A stretch of DNA of 64,000 nucleotides from Dermabacteraceae bacterium TAE3-ERU27 (GTDB taxonomy: Bacteria; Actinomycetota; Actinomycetes; Actinomycetales; Dermabacteraceae): contig JAHUUL010000001.1 in NCBI GenBank assembly GCA_019218415.1, positions 496,001 through 560,000 of the forward strand, written 5' to 3'. Positions within the stretch are counted from its first letter, which is position 1. The number at the start of each line of letters is the position of its first letter. The translations under genes and the position numbers were made by a program. Shown one piece after another: positions 50,734 to 59,764 of this stretch. The notes below the pieces were generated by a model. It was not told the origin of the DNA and ran no database searches. It saw only the letters and a list, made by a program, of their open reading frames with translations.

Positions 50734-51900
50734 CTAGAAAAGTTCCCTCGCGATGTGGGCGGCGGCGCACCGGTCAAGTTTACCGATCCCGCGCAGCGGC
50801 AGCTCAGAAACGTTAATCACGGTGCGGGGGATCTCCCAGCGTTCCCGCCCGGCGGCGGTAAGCCACGCCGTCACCTGCTCCGGGGTGATGTCTGCTTCGG
50901 TCGGCGTCACCAGTAGCACGGGGCGCTGGCCCCATTCCGTATCCGTTACGGCGCTCACGCATGCCGCCGCCACCTCCGGCCGTTCCTCCAGGGCGCGTTC
51001 TATGGGGGCGGGGTGTAGTTTGCGGCCGCCGGTAATGATCGCGTCGTCGGCCCGGCCCAGCACGCGCAGCCCGTGCGGGGTGAGTTCTCCCAGGTCGGAG
51101 GTGCGGAAGATACCGTTAAACAGCTCCCGGGCGCTGCCGTCGGTGCCGATGTAGCCGAGCGCGATCTGCGGGCCCGACAGCACCACCCGGCCGTCCTCGA
51201 TCTGTATGCCGACGCCCGGCAGGGGGCGGGAATCGTAGACGCAGCCTCCCGCCGTCTCGCTCGAACCGTAAGTGGTGTGTACCCGAATCCCCGCTGCGCG
51301 GGCGCGTTCCAGCAGGCCGGGTGCGGCTGCCGCCCCGCCCAGCAATACGGCGCTGCAACGCGACAGCGCGGTGCTGGCCGCGTCATCGCGCAGCACCCTT
51401 TCCAGCTGGGTCGGCACCAGGGAGGTGAAAACCTTTCCGGCCCAGGCTTTAGCGGGCACGCGGGAAAGCGTTTGCGAAACCAGTGCGGGAGTGAAAGAGC
51501 CGGAAAGGTCGGCCGTGGTGACGCCGCCCTGCGCCGCGCCGCGCAGCAGCACCTGCACACCCGCGATATGCGTGGGCGGCAAAAACGCTACCCAGTGGCC
51601 GGTGCCACCCAAAAACTCGGCGGTCGCTGCCGCGCTCGCGTGCAGTGAGGCCAGGCTGAGGCATACCGCTTTTGCCCCGCCGGTGCTGCCCGACGTCGGC
51701 ACCACCAGCGCGGTTTGCGAAAGCTGCGCGGGCAGACCGGTGGGTGCGGGGGAGGGGCCGAGCCAGAGCCGGGCCGCCCTCGCGCGCGCTGCGGCTAGGG
51801 CCTCCAGGTAGGGGCCCCAGTTATTGCCCGTAAAAGTCGGCGGTAGCAGCCAGCCGGGGGCATCTCCGAGGCTGGGCGGGGAGCCCGTTCGCTCGGGCAA
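50734..51900 (-). CDS. menE: o-Succinylbenzoate-CoA ligase
   Basis: A 388-residue adenylate-forming enzyme. The phosphate-binding loop is TSGSTGGAKAV, the A5-like THTYG-type region appears as VHTTYGSSETAGG, and the hinge/Lys motif is near GRADDAIITGGRKL. It is shorter than many AMP-binding enzymes, as usual for actinobacterial MenE. The start TTG 51900 (LPERTGSPPSL) sits four bases after the menB stop; the exact start is uncertain. It activates o-succinylbenzoate for MenB. Confidence 0.87.
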   Translation of the reverse strand: MPERTGSPPSLGDAPGWLLPPTFTGNNWGPYLEALAAARARAARLWLGPSPAPTGLPAQLSQTALVVPTSGSTGGAKAVCLSLASLHASAAATAEFLGGTGHWVAFLPPTHIAGVQVLLRGAAQGGVTTADLSGSFTPALVSQTLSRVPAKAWAGKVFTSLVPTQLERVLRDDAASTALSRCSAVLLGGAAAAPGLLERARAAGIRVHTTYGSSETAGGCVYDSRPLPGVGIQIEDGRVVLSGPQIALGYIGTDGSARELFNGIFRTSDLGELTPHGLRVLGRADDAIITGGRKLHPAPIERALEERPEVAAACVSAVTDTEWGQRPVLLVTPTEADITPEQVTAWLTAAGRERWEIPRTVINVSELPLRGIGKLDRCAAAHIARELF

Positions 51901-51904
51901 CTGC

Positions 51905-52876
51905 TCAGCCCTGCGGGTGCGGGAACGCCGAGAAGTCGGGGTCGCGCTTTTCCAGGAAAGCGTCGCGGCCCTCTACCGCTTCGTCGGTCATGTACGCCAG
52001 GCGGGTGGCCTCGCCCGCGAACACCTGCTGTCCCATCAGGCCGTCGTCGGTCAGGTTGAGCGCGAACTTCACCATGCGGATAGCCTGCGGTGACTTTTTC
52101 TCCATCACGGCGGCCATGCGCAGCGCCTCGTTTTCGATCTCGGCGTGATCCACCACCCGGTTTACCGCACCCCAGTCGTAGGCGTCCTGCGCCGAATATT
52201 CCTCGGCCAGGAAGAAAATTTCGCGGGCCCGCTTTTGGCCCACCTGCTTGGCTAGGTAGGCGGAGCCGTAGCCGCCGTCGAAGCTGCCCACGTTCACGTC
52301 GGTCTGCATGAAGCGTGCCTGCTGCCGGGAGGCGATGGAAAGGTCGGCCACCACGTGCAGCGAATGACCGCCGCCCGCCGCCCAGCCGTTCACCACGGCG
52401 ATAACCACCTTGCCCATGGTGCGGATCAGGCGCTGCACCTCCAGAATGTGCAGGCGGCCGGCCGCGCCGGGGCGCACCGTGTCGGCCGTTTCTCCCTCCG
52501 CGTAGCGGTAGCCGGAACGTCCGCGAATACGCTGATCGCCGCCGCTGCAGAACGCGTAACCGCCGTCGCGCGGGGAGGGCCCGTTGCCGGTCAGGATGAT
52601 GGTGCCGACGCGGGTATCGAGCCGGGCGTGATCGAGCGCCCGGTACAGTTCGTCAACCGTGTGGGGGCGGAAGGCGTTGCGCACCTCGGGGCGGTCGAAG
52701 GCGATGCGCACGCACGGTAGATCGCGGACGATGGCACCGGTTTCGTCGCGCTCCACCGCGCGGTGATAGGTGATGTCGGTGAATTCCGGGCCGCCCAGTT
52801 CGGCCGGGGGAATGTCGCGCCAACGGGCCGGGTCGAAAGTGTCGGATACCTGCGCGGGGAGGGCGTTGCTGCTCAT
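51905..52876 (-). CDS. menB: 1,4-Dihydroxy-2-naphthoyl-CoA synthase
   Basis: A 323-residue crotonase-fold ring-closing enzyme. Landmarks are ITYHRAVERDETG, VRIAFDRPEVRNAFRP, the FCSGGDQRIRGRSGY insertion, VVNGWAAGGGHSLH, and DVNVGSFDGGYGSAYLA. It converts o-succinylbenzoyl-CoA to 1,4-dihydroxy-2-naphthoyl-CoA. ATG 52876 has a TACGCT -10-like hexamer seven bases upstream, so it is probably leaderless and heads the menB-menE-menA run. Confidence 0.93.
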   Translation of the reverse strand: MSSNALPAQVSDTFDPARWRDIPPAELGGPEFTDITYHRAVERDETGAIVRDLPCVRIAFDRPEVRNAFRPHTVDELYRALDHARLDTRVGTIILTGNGPSPRDGGYAFCSGGDQRIRGRSGYRYAEGETADTVRPGAAGRLHILEVQRLIRTMGKVVIAVVNGWAAGGGHSLHVVADLSIASRQQARFMQTDVNVGSFDGGYGSAYLAKQVGQKRAREIFFLAEEYSAQDAYDWGAVNRVVDHAEIENEALRMAAVMEKKSPQAIRMVKFALNLTDDGLMGQQVFAGEATRLAYMTDEAVEGRDAFLEKRDPDFSAFPHPQG

Positions 52877-53059
52877 GCCCTACAGCGTAGTACGCGCCGC
52901 TGCCTGAGGCCCGTGGCGCAGCGTAAGTACCGCTATTTGTATTCCCGGTAAAGACATTTTGTATTAGCACACTAACCCGCCGGTAAATATCGCCGTATAA
53001 GGTTTGGTTAAGGCGCTTTATGCGGGTGTCGCTAAGGCGCACCAATTTCCGTAATTGAG

Positions 53060-53073
53060 AATTGATATCAATT
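53060..53073. promoter_or_regulatory. Perfect AT palindrome upstream of the alcohol dehydrogenase
   Basis: AATTGATATCAATT (14 bases) stands out in a 290-base spacer between menB and adhP. It lies 93 bases before the adhP start, suggesting an operator for an unidentified dimeric regulator. Confidence 0.45.
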
Positions 53074-53166
53074 AAATTGTGACCTAAGTCCCCGTTTAGC
53101 TGTGCCTTTGCACGTGATCATGGATATGCCCACCCCGACGAAGGGGAATCTTCACAAGGAGGAACA

Positions 53167-54186
53167 ATGTCGGAAATGATCGCCGCAGTAGTGCCCGAAC
53201 TTGGTGGAAAGTTGGACGTTAAAGGGGTAGAAATCCCCACGCCCGGCCCCGGCGAAGTATTGGTGAAGAATATTTCTTCCGGCGTCTGCCACACCGACCT
53301 GCACGCCGTTAAGGGCGACTGGCCGGTGAAACCGACCCCGCCGTTCATCCCCGGCCATGAGGGCGTAGGCCGCGTAGAAAAGGTGGGCGAGGGCGTCACC
53401 GATCTAAAGGTTGGCGATCTGGTGGGTAACGCCTGGCTCTGGTCGGCCTGCGGCACCTGCGAATTTTGCCGCACCGGCTGGGAGACCCTCTGCGAAAGCC
53501 AGCACAACGGCGGCTACAGCAAGGACGGCTCGTTCGGCCAGTACATGCTGGTTGACGCCACCTACTGCGCCCGCCTGCCCGAGAGCGTAGACCCCTACGA
53601 GGTAGCCCCGATCCTGTGCGCGGGCGTCACCGTCTACAAGGGCCTCAAGGTGACCGATACGAAGCCCGGTCAGTGGGTAGTCATTTCCGGCCTCGGCGGC
53701 CTCGGCCACATCGCCGTGCAGTACGCCAAGGCGATGGGCCTCAAGGTTGTCGGCGTAGACATTGCGCAGGACAAGCTGGATCTGGCGAAGAAGCACGGCG
53801 CCGACCTCGTGGTGAACGCGAAAGAGGAAGATCCCGATAAGTTCGTGCAGGAAAAGATCGGCGGCGCTCACGGCGTGCTGGTCACGGCAGTGCACCCGCA
53901 GGCGTTCAGCCAGGCGATCGGCATGGCCCGGCGCGGCGGCACCATCGTCTTCATCGGCCTGCCCCCCGGCGAGTCCGAGGTATCCATCTTCGAGGTGGTG
54001 CTGAAGGGCCTCACCATTCGCGGCTCCATCGTCGGCACCCGCCAGGACATGGTGGAAGCGGTTGACTTCTACGCCGACGGCAAGATTAAGCCCACCTTCA
54101 CCACCCGCCCCATCGAAGAAATCAACGAAATCTTCGAGGAGATGGAAGAGGGCAAGATCGACGGCCGCGTGGTGCTGAAGTACTGA
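53167..54186 (+). CDS. adhP: Zinc-dependent alcohol dehydrogenase
   Basis: A 339-residue medium-chain dehydrogenase. The catalytic zinc ligands are Cys in SGVCHTDLHAVKGDW, His in PGHEGVG, and the later Cys; the structural zinc cysteines are in ACGTCEFCRTGWETLC. The NAD motif is GLGGLGHIAVQYAKAMG. It matches AdhP-type ethanol-preferring enzymes. AAGGAGG precedes the ATG at 53167. It ends at a strong terminator. Its place among men genes gives no functional link. Confidence 0.92.
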   Translation: MSEMIAAVVPELGGKLDVKGVEIPTPGPGEVLVKNISSGVCHTDLHAVKGDWPVKPTPPFIPGHEGVGRVEKVGEGVTDLKVGDLVGNAWLWSACGTCEFCRTGWETLCESQHNGGYSKDGSFGQYMLVDATYCARLPESVDPYEVAPILCAGVTVYKGLKVTDTKPGQWVVISGLGGLGHIAVQYAKAMGLKVVGVDIAQDKLDLAKKHGADLVVNAKEEDPDKFVQEKIGGAHGVLVTAVHPQAFSQAIGMARRGGTIVFIGLPPGESEVSIFEVVLKGLTIRGSIVGTRQDMVEAVDFYADGKIKPTFTTRPIEEINEIFEEMEEGKIDGRVVLKY

Positions 54187-54208
54187 CGCGCTGAAATAAA
54201 CCAAGAAC

Positions 54209-54246
54209 CGGGGTGGGCCGACGTTAGCTGAGGCCCGCCCCGTTTT
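54209..54246 (+). terminator. Intrinsic terminator after adhP
   Basis: An 11-pair stem (54209-54219 and 54232-54242, one G-U) followed by TTTT. Confidence 0.85.
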
Positions 54247-54304
54247 CTCTGCCCACTTCTCTGCCCGGTTTTATCCGCCCGCGTTCCGCTTGCCCGCTGG
54301 CTGC

Positions 54305-54310
54305 TAGTTT
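54305..54310 (+). promoter_or_regulatory. Leaderless-type -10 element of menC
   Basis: TAGTTT ends six bases before ATG 54317. Confidence 0.55.
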
Positions 54311-54316
54311 CTAAAC

Positions 54317-55345
54317 ATGACTTCTTCCGCTCCCGTCCCGCCGCCGCTCGCACTTTCCCTGCCAGTCCCCGCGCCGCTGCGCGAACGTGGCATCAGCCGC
54401 GCGGTGGCGTTCAGCATTCCTATGACGCTGCGTTTTCGCGGCATCACCCGCCGCGAGGGAGTGCTGCTGCACGGCATTAGTGGCTGGGGTGAATTTTCCC
54501 CGTTCAGCGAGTACGGCACGGCAGAATCCGCGAACTGGCTGCGCTGCGCGGTAGAGGCCGCTACCTGCGACTACCCGGAAATGCGCCGTGGTGAGGTTGG
54601 CGTGAACGTCACCGTGCCCGTCGTGGCACCGGAACACGCGCACCGAATCGTGAGCGAATCGGGCGCGCGCACCGCGAAGGTCAAGGTGGCCGACGCCCGT
54701 TCCAGCCTGCCCGAGGACGCCGAACGGCTACGCGCGGTGCGCGACGCGCTGGGACCGCAGGGCAAGATCCGGGTGGACGCCAACGCCGCCTGGGATGTTG
54801 CCGAGGCAAGCGCCGCGCTGGAGGTACTGGAGCAGGCGGCGGGAGGCCTCGAATACGCGGAGCAGCCCTGCCCGTCCCTGGAAGAACTGGCCGAATTGCG
54901 CCGCCGCATAGCCGTGCCCATCGCGGCGGACGAATCCATCCGCCGCGCAGGGGACCCGGAACGCGCCATCGCGATGGAGGCGGCCGACGTGGTGGTGGTC
55001 AAGGTGCAGCCGCTCGGGGGAGTGCGCCGCTGCCTGGCGCTCGCCGTCGCCAGCCCGGTGCGGGTGGTGGTCTCCAGCGCCCTCGAAACCAGCATCGGCC
55101 TCTACACCGGTTACCGCCTGGCGGCCTCCCTGGAAAGCCTGGACCTGGATTGCGGCCTGGGCACGGCCAGCCTGCTCGGGGCCGACGTGCTGGGTGAGCC
55201 CCTGCGCCCCACCGCCGGTTCCCTCGCGGTGCCGCAGGCGCGCCCGGTGGCAGAGGCCCGCGCCGTGGCGGCAGTCGCCGCCGACGAAGCGACCGCCCGC
55301 GCCTGGCAGGAACGCCTCGCGCTTTGCGCGGAACTTATTGACTAG
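54317..55345 (+). CDS. menC: o-Succinylbenzoate synthase
   Basis: A 342-residue enolase-superfamily dehydratase. The catalytic KxK is in TAKVKVADAR, metal ligands are Asp in RVDANAAW, Glu in EYAEQPC and Asp in IAADESI, and the second Lys is in VVVKVQPLGG. It dehydrates SHCHC to o-succinylbenzoate. It lies 82 bases upstream of menD. The first ~20 residues are Ala/Pro rich and may be disordered or a misplaced start; ATG 54317 has a -10 hexamer six bases upstream. Confidence 0.92.
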   Translation: MTSSAPVPPPLALSLPVPAPLRERGISRAVAFSIPMTLRFRGITRREGVLLHGISGWGEFSPFSEYGTAESANWLRCAVEAATCDYPEMRRGEVGVNVTVPVVAPEHAHRIVSESGARTAKVKVADARSSLPEDAERLRAVRDALGPQGKIRVDANAAWDVAEASAALEVLEQAAGGLEYAEQPCPSLEELAELRRRIAVPIAADESIRRAGDPERAIAMEAADVVVVKVQPLGGVRRCLALAVASPVRVVVSSALETSIGLYTGYRLAASLESLDLDCGLGTASLLGADVLGEPLRPTAGSLAVPQARPVAEARAVAAVAADEATARAWQERLALCAELID

Positions 55346-55427
55346 TCTCGTCTAGCGCAAAGACGCACCCGTTGGCCGAGCGGCGCGTATATGCCGATGG
55401 GTGCGCCAGCCACTAATCTTGGTAACC

Positions 55428-57113
55428 ATGAGCAGCAGCGCGAAAACGGACCCGGCAGCTAACCCCTGGCAGCTAAGCATTCCGCTGCCCGCCCCCTCCG
55501 GCTCCGGCGCTGTAGACGCCGCTACCGTGCTGTGGCGCGCGTTCGCCGCACTCGGGGTGCGGGAGGTGCTGGCATCGCCCGGCTCCCGCTCCACCCCGCT
55601 GGTTTACGGACTGCAGCGCGCCGCCGGTGGTGGTTCGTCGCCGCTGCGTGCCCACGTGCGGATAGACGAGCGCGCGGCCGCGTTCACCGCGCTCGGCGTC
55701 GGCAAGGCCAGCGGTGTGCCCGCCGCCGTGTTCACCACCTCCGGCACCGCCACCGCGCACCTGCACGCCGCCGTGATGGAGGCCCACCATTCCCGCATCC
55801 CGCTCATCCTCGTCACGGCCGACAGGCCCGCCGAGCTGCGCGAGGTCGGCGCGAACCAGACCACCCGCCAGGCCGGGATGTACGGCAGCCTGACCCGCTG
55901 GAGCGTGGACCTGCCCGCACCGGTGGCGGGCGCCGCGACCCCGGCCGAGCTGCGCACCGTCGCCGACGTCGCCGCCCGCGCCTACGCCGCCGCGACCGGC
56001 CCCGTGCCCGGCCCGGTTCACCTGAACCTGGCTTTCCGCGACCCGCTCACGCCCGACTTCGCCGCGCCTGACTTCGCCGCGCCTGACTGTGCGAAGCGGG
56101 AGGGAGCGGGAGTGAACGCGGGGGAAGGCGCGCTCAGCCTGCCCGTTTTCCGGGCCTCCGCCGCGCCCGCGTCTAGCCAGCTGCCGCTGCGTCAGCGCAC
56201 CCTGATCGTGGCGGGAGACTCGGCCCGCCTGGCCCCTCCCGAAATCGCCGCGCCGGTGCTTGCCGAGCCGAGTTCCAACCTGCGCCGGGGGGAATGTGCG
56301 ATCACCCGCTACCTGGATCTGCTGCCGGGTGTGCTGGAGGCGGGGCCCGCCCACCCACTGTTCCCGGAGCGAATCATCGTCACCGGCCATCCCACGCTCT
56401 CCCGCCCCGTCGTGGCGGGGCTGCTCGGCAGGGACGATGTGGAGACGGTAATCCTGGACGACGCCCCCGGCTGGGCCGACCCGGCCCGCCGCGCCAACCT
56501 GGTTACCGCCGCAATCGATACGCCCGCCACCGACGGCTCTTTCCTGCGGGCCTGGCGGGAGGCCGAAGCCGCCCTGCCTAAGCCGGAGGGCCTGCCCTGG
56601 CAGGCCCGGCTCGCGCTAGACGTTTGGTCGGCCTGCGGCGCGGGGGACACCCTCATGTTGGCCTCGTCCAGCCTGATCCGCGACCTGGAACGCTACGCCC
56701 CCGCAAGCGAGGCCCGCGTGTACGCGCACCGGGGCCTGGCCGGGATCGATGGCACCTTCGGCTGCGCTGCAGGTATCTCCCTGGCGCGCGGGCGAACCCG
56801 CGTCCTCGCGGGCGATCTAGCCGCCCTGCACGACGTCACCTCCCTGCTGATCGGCCCGCTCGAGCAGCGGCCCGACCTAGACATCGTGGTGGCCGACGAC
56901 GGTGGCGGCAGGATATTCGGCGGCCTCGAACATGCCGGGGCCGGCCCGGAGCTGCTGACGCGCTTCTTCACCACCCCGCACGGCGCCGACATTGCGGCGC
57001 TCGCCGCCGCTACCGGGGCCGAAGTTACCCTGGCTGAGCGCGATCTGGACGTGCAAAAATGGCTTACCGCTAAAGAGGGCGGGATCCGCGTATTGGTGAT
57101 GCGGAAAAGCTGA
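55428..57113 (+). CDS. menD: SEPHCHC synthase
   Basis: A 561-residue thiamine-diphosphate enzyme joining isochorismate and 2-oxoglutarate. Landmarks are LASPGSRSTPLVYGL, VFTTSGTATAHLHAAVMEA, VTADRPAELREVGANQTT, and the TPP motif region VVADDGGGRIFGGL. A short internal direct repeat (TPDFAAPDFAAPD, about residue 208) is a local duplication. ATG 55428 (MSSSAK) has TAATCT eight bases upstream; a 27-base longer frame exists. It belongs with menC and menF. Confidence 0.92.
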   Translation: MSSSAKTDPAANPWQLSIPLPAPSGSGAVDAATVLWRAFAALGVREVLASPGSRSTPLVYGLQRAAGGGSSPLRAHVRIDERAAAFTALGVGKASGVPAAVFTTSGTATAHLHAAVMEAHHSRIPLILVTADRPAELREVGANQTTRQAGMYGSLTRWSVDLPAPVAGAATPAELRTVADVAARAYAAATGPVPGPVHLNLAFRDPLTPDFAAPDFAAPDCAKREGAGVNAGEGALSLPVFRASAAPASSQLPLRQRTLIVAGDSARLAPPEIAAPVLAEPSSNLRRGECAITRYLDLLPGVLEAGPAHPLFPERIIVTGHPTLSRPVVAGLLGRDDVETVILDDAPGWADPARRANLVTAAIDTPATDGSFLRAWREAEAALPKPEGLPWQARLALDVWSACGAGDTLMLASSSLIRDLERYAPASEARVYAHRGLAGIDGTFGCAAGISLARGRTRVLAGDLAALHDVTSLLIGPLEQRPDLDIVVADDGGGRIFGGLEHAGAGPELLTRFFTTPHGADIAALAAATGAEVTLAERDLDVQKWLTAKEGGIRVLVMRKS

Positions 57114-57139
57114 TAAATAAGAGATAGATATGAGGCAAG

Positions 57140-57868
57140 ATGCCGCTGGTTAGCTGTCAAGAAACGGTCTATAAGATTGGCCACGGTGGCGTCATTTTTA
57201 CACTCGGCCCCGTTTCTTTTACTGCGGAGGCAGGCCAGGTCTGGGCACTGATCGGTGCTAACGGGGCAGGGAAGTCAACTCTTTTCAGGCTTTTGACGGG
57301 AGCGCTTTTCCCCAGCTCCGGGCAGATAAAAATCCAGGGACAGGTGTCGCTGCTGCCGCAGGGCGTATCCATCCCCGGAAAACTAACGGTGACTGAGGTC
57401 CTCGACTACATAGCTCTCCTTGGGAAAATCGGGGGGAAGAAGGAACGAGCTGCCGCCGTCGCTAAGGCTATAGAGAGCATCGGATTGCAAGAAAAGGCCA
57501 AAGCAAAAGTTGGTACCCTTTCCGGCGGGCAGCACAGGCGGCTCGTTATCGCTCAAGCCCTGCTGTCGAATCCCAATCTGCTCCTGCTGGACGAGCCGAC
57601 GGCCGGGCTAGACATGGAACAAAGAGGCACGGTTAAAAAGCTAATAGCAGCCGAAGCAAAAGACAGAGTGACTTTTGTGTCCTCACATATAGTCGAAGAT
57701 CTTGTCGGCGTGTCCACAAACGTCCTGCACCTGTGCGAGGGAAGGCAGAAATACGCGGGAGACGTCTCCGGGTATCTAGCGTGCAACTCCGAAGCCGCCC
57801 CCGACTCGCAGGAAAACCCCTGGGTGCAGGCGTTCTCCTACTGGAACTCGCGTCAAGAAAGCCGATAG
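57140..57868 (+). CDS. ABC transporter ATP-binding protein
   Basis: A 242-residue ABC ATPase. Walker A GANGAGKSTLF, signature LSGGQHRRL and Walker B LLLLDEPTAGLD are intact, with the H-loop His in FVSSHIVED. GAGG lies just before ATG 57140. It forms a unit with two membrane proteins downstream (57872 and 59122). The codon usage is visibly more AT-rich than in the adjacent menD. The pattern matches exporters for peptides, often linked to lantibiotic immunity; no peptide gene is visible. Confidence 0.87.
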   Translation: MPLVSCQETVYKIGHGGVIFTLGPVSFTAEAGQVWALIGANGAGKSTLFRLLTGALFPSSGQIKIQGQVSLLPQGVSIPGKLTVTEVLDYIALLGKIGGKKERAAAVAKAIESIGLQEKAKAKVGTLSGGQHRRLVIAQALLSNPNLLLLDEPTAGLDMEQRGTVKKLIAAEAKDRVTFVSSHIVEDLVGVSTNVLHLCEGRQKYAGDVSGYLACNSEAAPDSQENPWVQAFSYWNSRQESR

Positions 57869-57871
57869 CTA

Positions 57872-59119
57872 ATGTTTCGTTACGCGCTAAAGCTAACTTG
57901 GATGCCGTGGCTACTCCTCCTGCTGGTCGGAGCCGGTCAGGTAGTCAATTTCTCCGCAGGTATTCAGTACTGGCAGGGTGACCCTCTGCTGTCCGCGTCG
58001 TGGGTCTGGACGGTGAACCACCTGACGCTATTTTCTGTCTCCGCGATCTCGGCATACGTGGGGGGAAAATACTTCTGGCAGGAGGGTGCCTCCCTTTGGG
58101 CAAAAAGCCCTCTGAAGACGGGAGTCTTCCCCGCAGTGGCCGGTGCGCTTACGGCCGCCGCCTGCCTCCCCAGCGTCGCCGCCACGGTATGGGCGGCGGC
58201 CAGCCTGAACGCGTTCCCTTGGGACGAGGCGCTGTCCTTCCTCTACATATTCCTGGGCGGTTTGCTGTCCGTAGCGTTCGTCGTGGTGTTCAGCATGACG
58301 GTGGGGGCGCTGTACGGGAAAATGTATGGGGTCCTGGTGGCGTTAGCGGTAGAACTCCCGATCCAGCTGTCCAGCTACGTGCAAAGCTCCGCCATGCTGA
58401 CCGTCGGCACCGAAACGGGCGGCAGCTTAGTAGGTCTAAAGGTCAATCCGTATTGGGCCCTGCTGCAGCTAGCGTTCCTGCTCTCCCTAACGGGCCTGTG
58501 CCTGTGGCTCACCCTGAAAGGCAGGTGGGAACTCGGCGCGAAAGAAAAACTGAAATTCCTCGGCGCCGTGGTGTGCGCATCCTTCCTGGTGAAAGTCATC
58601 TCTCCAGCGCCTTTCGTGCTGGACCAGGCTTTCCGGGCGGAACCGGTCTGCCAGCAGGTGGGGGAGGCCTCCCTCTGCCTGCTACCCCAGCATGAGCACC
58701 TAAGAAGCAAACTCGCACCGGCCTGGAAAGAACTCCACGAGAAGGCGAAAGAAGCCGGAAGTCGAGAGCTTCCGTCAGTGCTGAAAGAGCGGCCGATAAC
58801 AACCGGGATCAGCGAAGCCACGAAGGCGGATCAGGGCAGGTCCTTCTTCATCCAGGTCAACAGGCCGATCACAGAGGCGGAGTCCGGCCCGGTATCCGTG
58901 AGCCACCTGATCCAGACTCTCGTCAACGCAGACTGGTGCCCGGCGAACCACGCAGATTACTTCCCGGAAGAAATCATGCGGGAAACCGACCGGGCAGAGG
59001 CCGGGCTCAGCGCGGCCGTGTCAGCCAAAGAACAGGGTGAGCGAGAGGCCGGGGCGCGGGAATTCGACGAGGCCTGGCGTACGCTCAAAACCTGCCCGGG
59101 CGGGCAGGCCGGGAAATAG
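57872..59119 (+). CDS. ABC-type membrane permease with Cys-containing soluble C-domain
   Basis: A 415-residue protein. Six helices are predicted in about residues 1-250, then a soluble region of about 165 residues. In it two cysteines (EPVCQQVGEASLCLL) and CPANHADYF could be disulfide-linked outside the cell. The pattern recalls actinobacterial permeases with a DUF7224-like tail, but I am not sure. It starts four bases after the ATPase stop and is followed at once by a 208-residue membrane protein, so all three are co-expressed. Confidence 0.68.
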   Translation: MFRYALKLTWMPWLLLLLVGAGQVVNFSAGIQYWQGDPLLSASWVWTVNHLTLFSVSAISAYVGGKYFWQEGASLWAKSPLKTGVFPAVAGALTAAACLPSVAATVWAAASLNAFPWDEALSFLYIFLGGLLSVAFVVVFSMTVGALYGKMYGVLVALAVELPIQLSSYVQSSAMLTVGTETGGSLVGLKVNPYWALLQLAFLLSLTGLCLWLTLKGRWELGAKEKLKFLGAVVCASFLVKVISPAPFVLDQAFRAEPVCQQVGEASLCLLPQHEHLRSKLAPAWKELHEKAKEAGSRELPSVLKERPITTGISEATKADQGRSFFIQVNRPITEAESGPVSVSHLIQTLVNADWCPANHADYFPEEIMRETDRAEAGLSAAVSAKEQGEREAGAREFDEAWRTLKTCPGGQAGK

Positions 59120-59121
59120 CC

Positions 59122-59748
59122 GTGCTGAATTCCTTAGCCGTCTGGCGCAGGGTGCACGCACCGGCGCACCTAATGGCACTTTTCGCGCTGGTGGTATCCA
59201 CCGAAATGGTGTTCGGGGAACTGCCGCTCCCGCTGCCGTACGGGCTGAGTCTGCCCGCCCAGTGGGGTCTGGTCCTTCCCGTCCTCTCGATGACGGTCCT
59301 CGTGAACATGCTCTACACGGGCCTGGGGGAGCTAGAGAAGCCCACCGCCCCCGGCTGGGTCTGGGCCAGGGCGACCTGGTTCCTCCTGCTGGTGATCGCA
59401 GCGGCCCTCCCCGCCGTGTACGTGCACGACGGCCTTGGCTGGGAAGGCAGCCTCCGAAACAGGCTGATTCTGTTTTGCCTGGGCACGCTCCTAGCGCTCG
59501 TCATACCGCAGCCCCTGGTTGCCGTGCCGCTCTTCCTGATCGTGCTGATCACGATGCTGGTGGGGGGAGGGCTGGATCTGGACAGCGTGGCACTGCAAAC
59601 CAAGCCGGCGCTTCTGCTAGTGCACGAGCATCTGGAGCCCTGGGAGAGGCCGTTCCTGGCCTGCCTGGTGCTCGCCACCGCAGCCGTGTATGCGACGTGC
59701 TACCCAGGGAGAACCAGGGACCACAGCGCTGGCGAAACCGTCAGCTGA
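59122..59748 (+). CDS. Membrane protein of the ABC cassette
   Basis: A 208-residue protein with about six hydrophobic segments and no recognised family. GTG 59122 lies two bases after the upstream stop. It is presumably the second permease subunit of the ABC exporter or an accessory protein. It converges with the menF-type gene, leaving 16 bases between stops. Confidence 0.6.
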   Translation: MLNSLAVWRRVHAPAHLMALFALVVSTEMVFGELPLPLPYGLSLPAQWGLVLPVLSMTVLVNMLYTGLGELEKPTAPGWVWARATWFLLLVIAAALPAVYVHDGLGWEGSLRNRLILFCLGTLLALVIPQPLVAVPLFLIVLITMLVGGGLDLDSVALQTKPALLLVHEHLEPWERPFLACLVLATAAVYATCYPGRTRDHSAGETVS

Positions 59749-59764
59749 GCCGCCGCCGGGAGGG

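Noticed and set aside
56040-56095. Short direct repeat inside menD (GCCTGACTTCGCCGC) as a mobile or phase-variable element
   Set aside because: A small in-frame repeat in a linker region with no effect on the reading frame.
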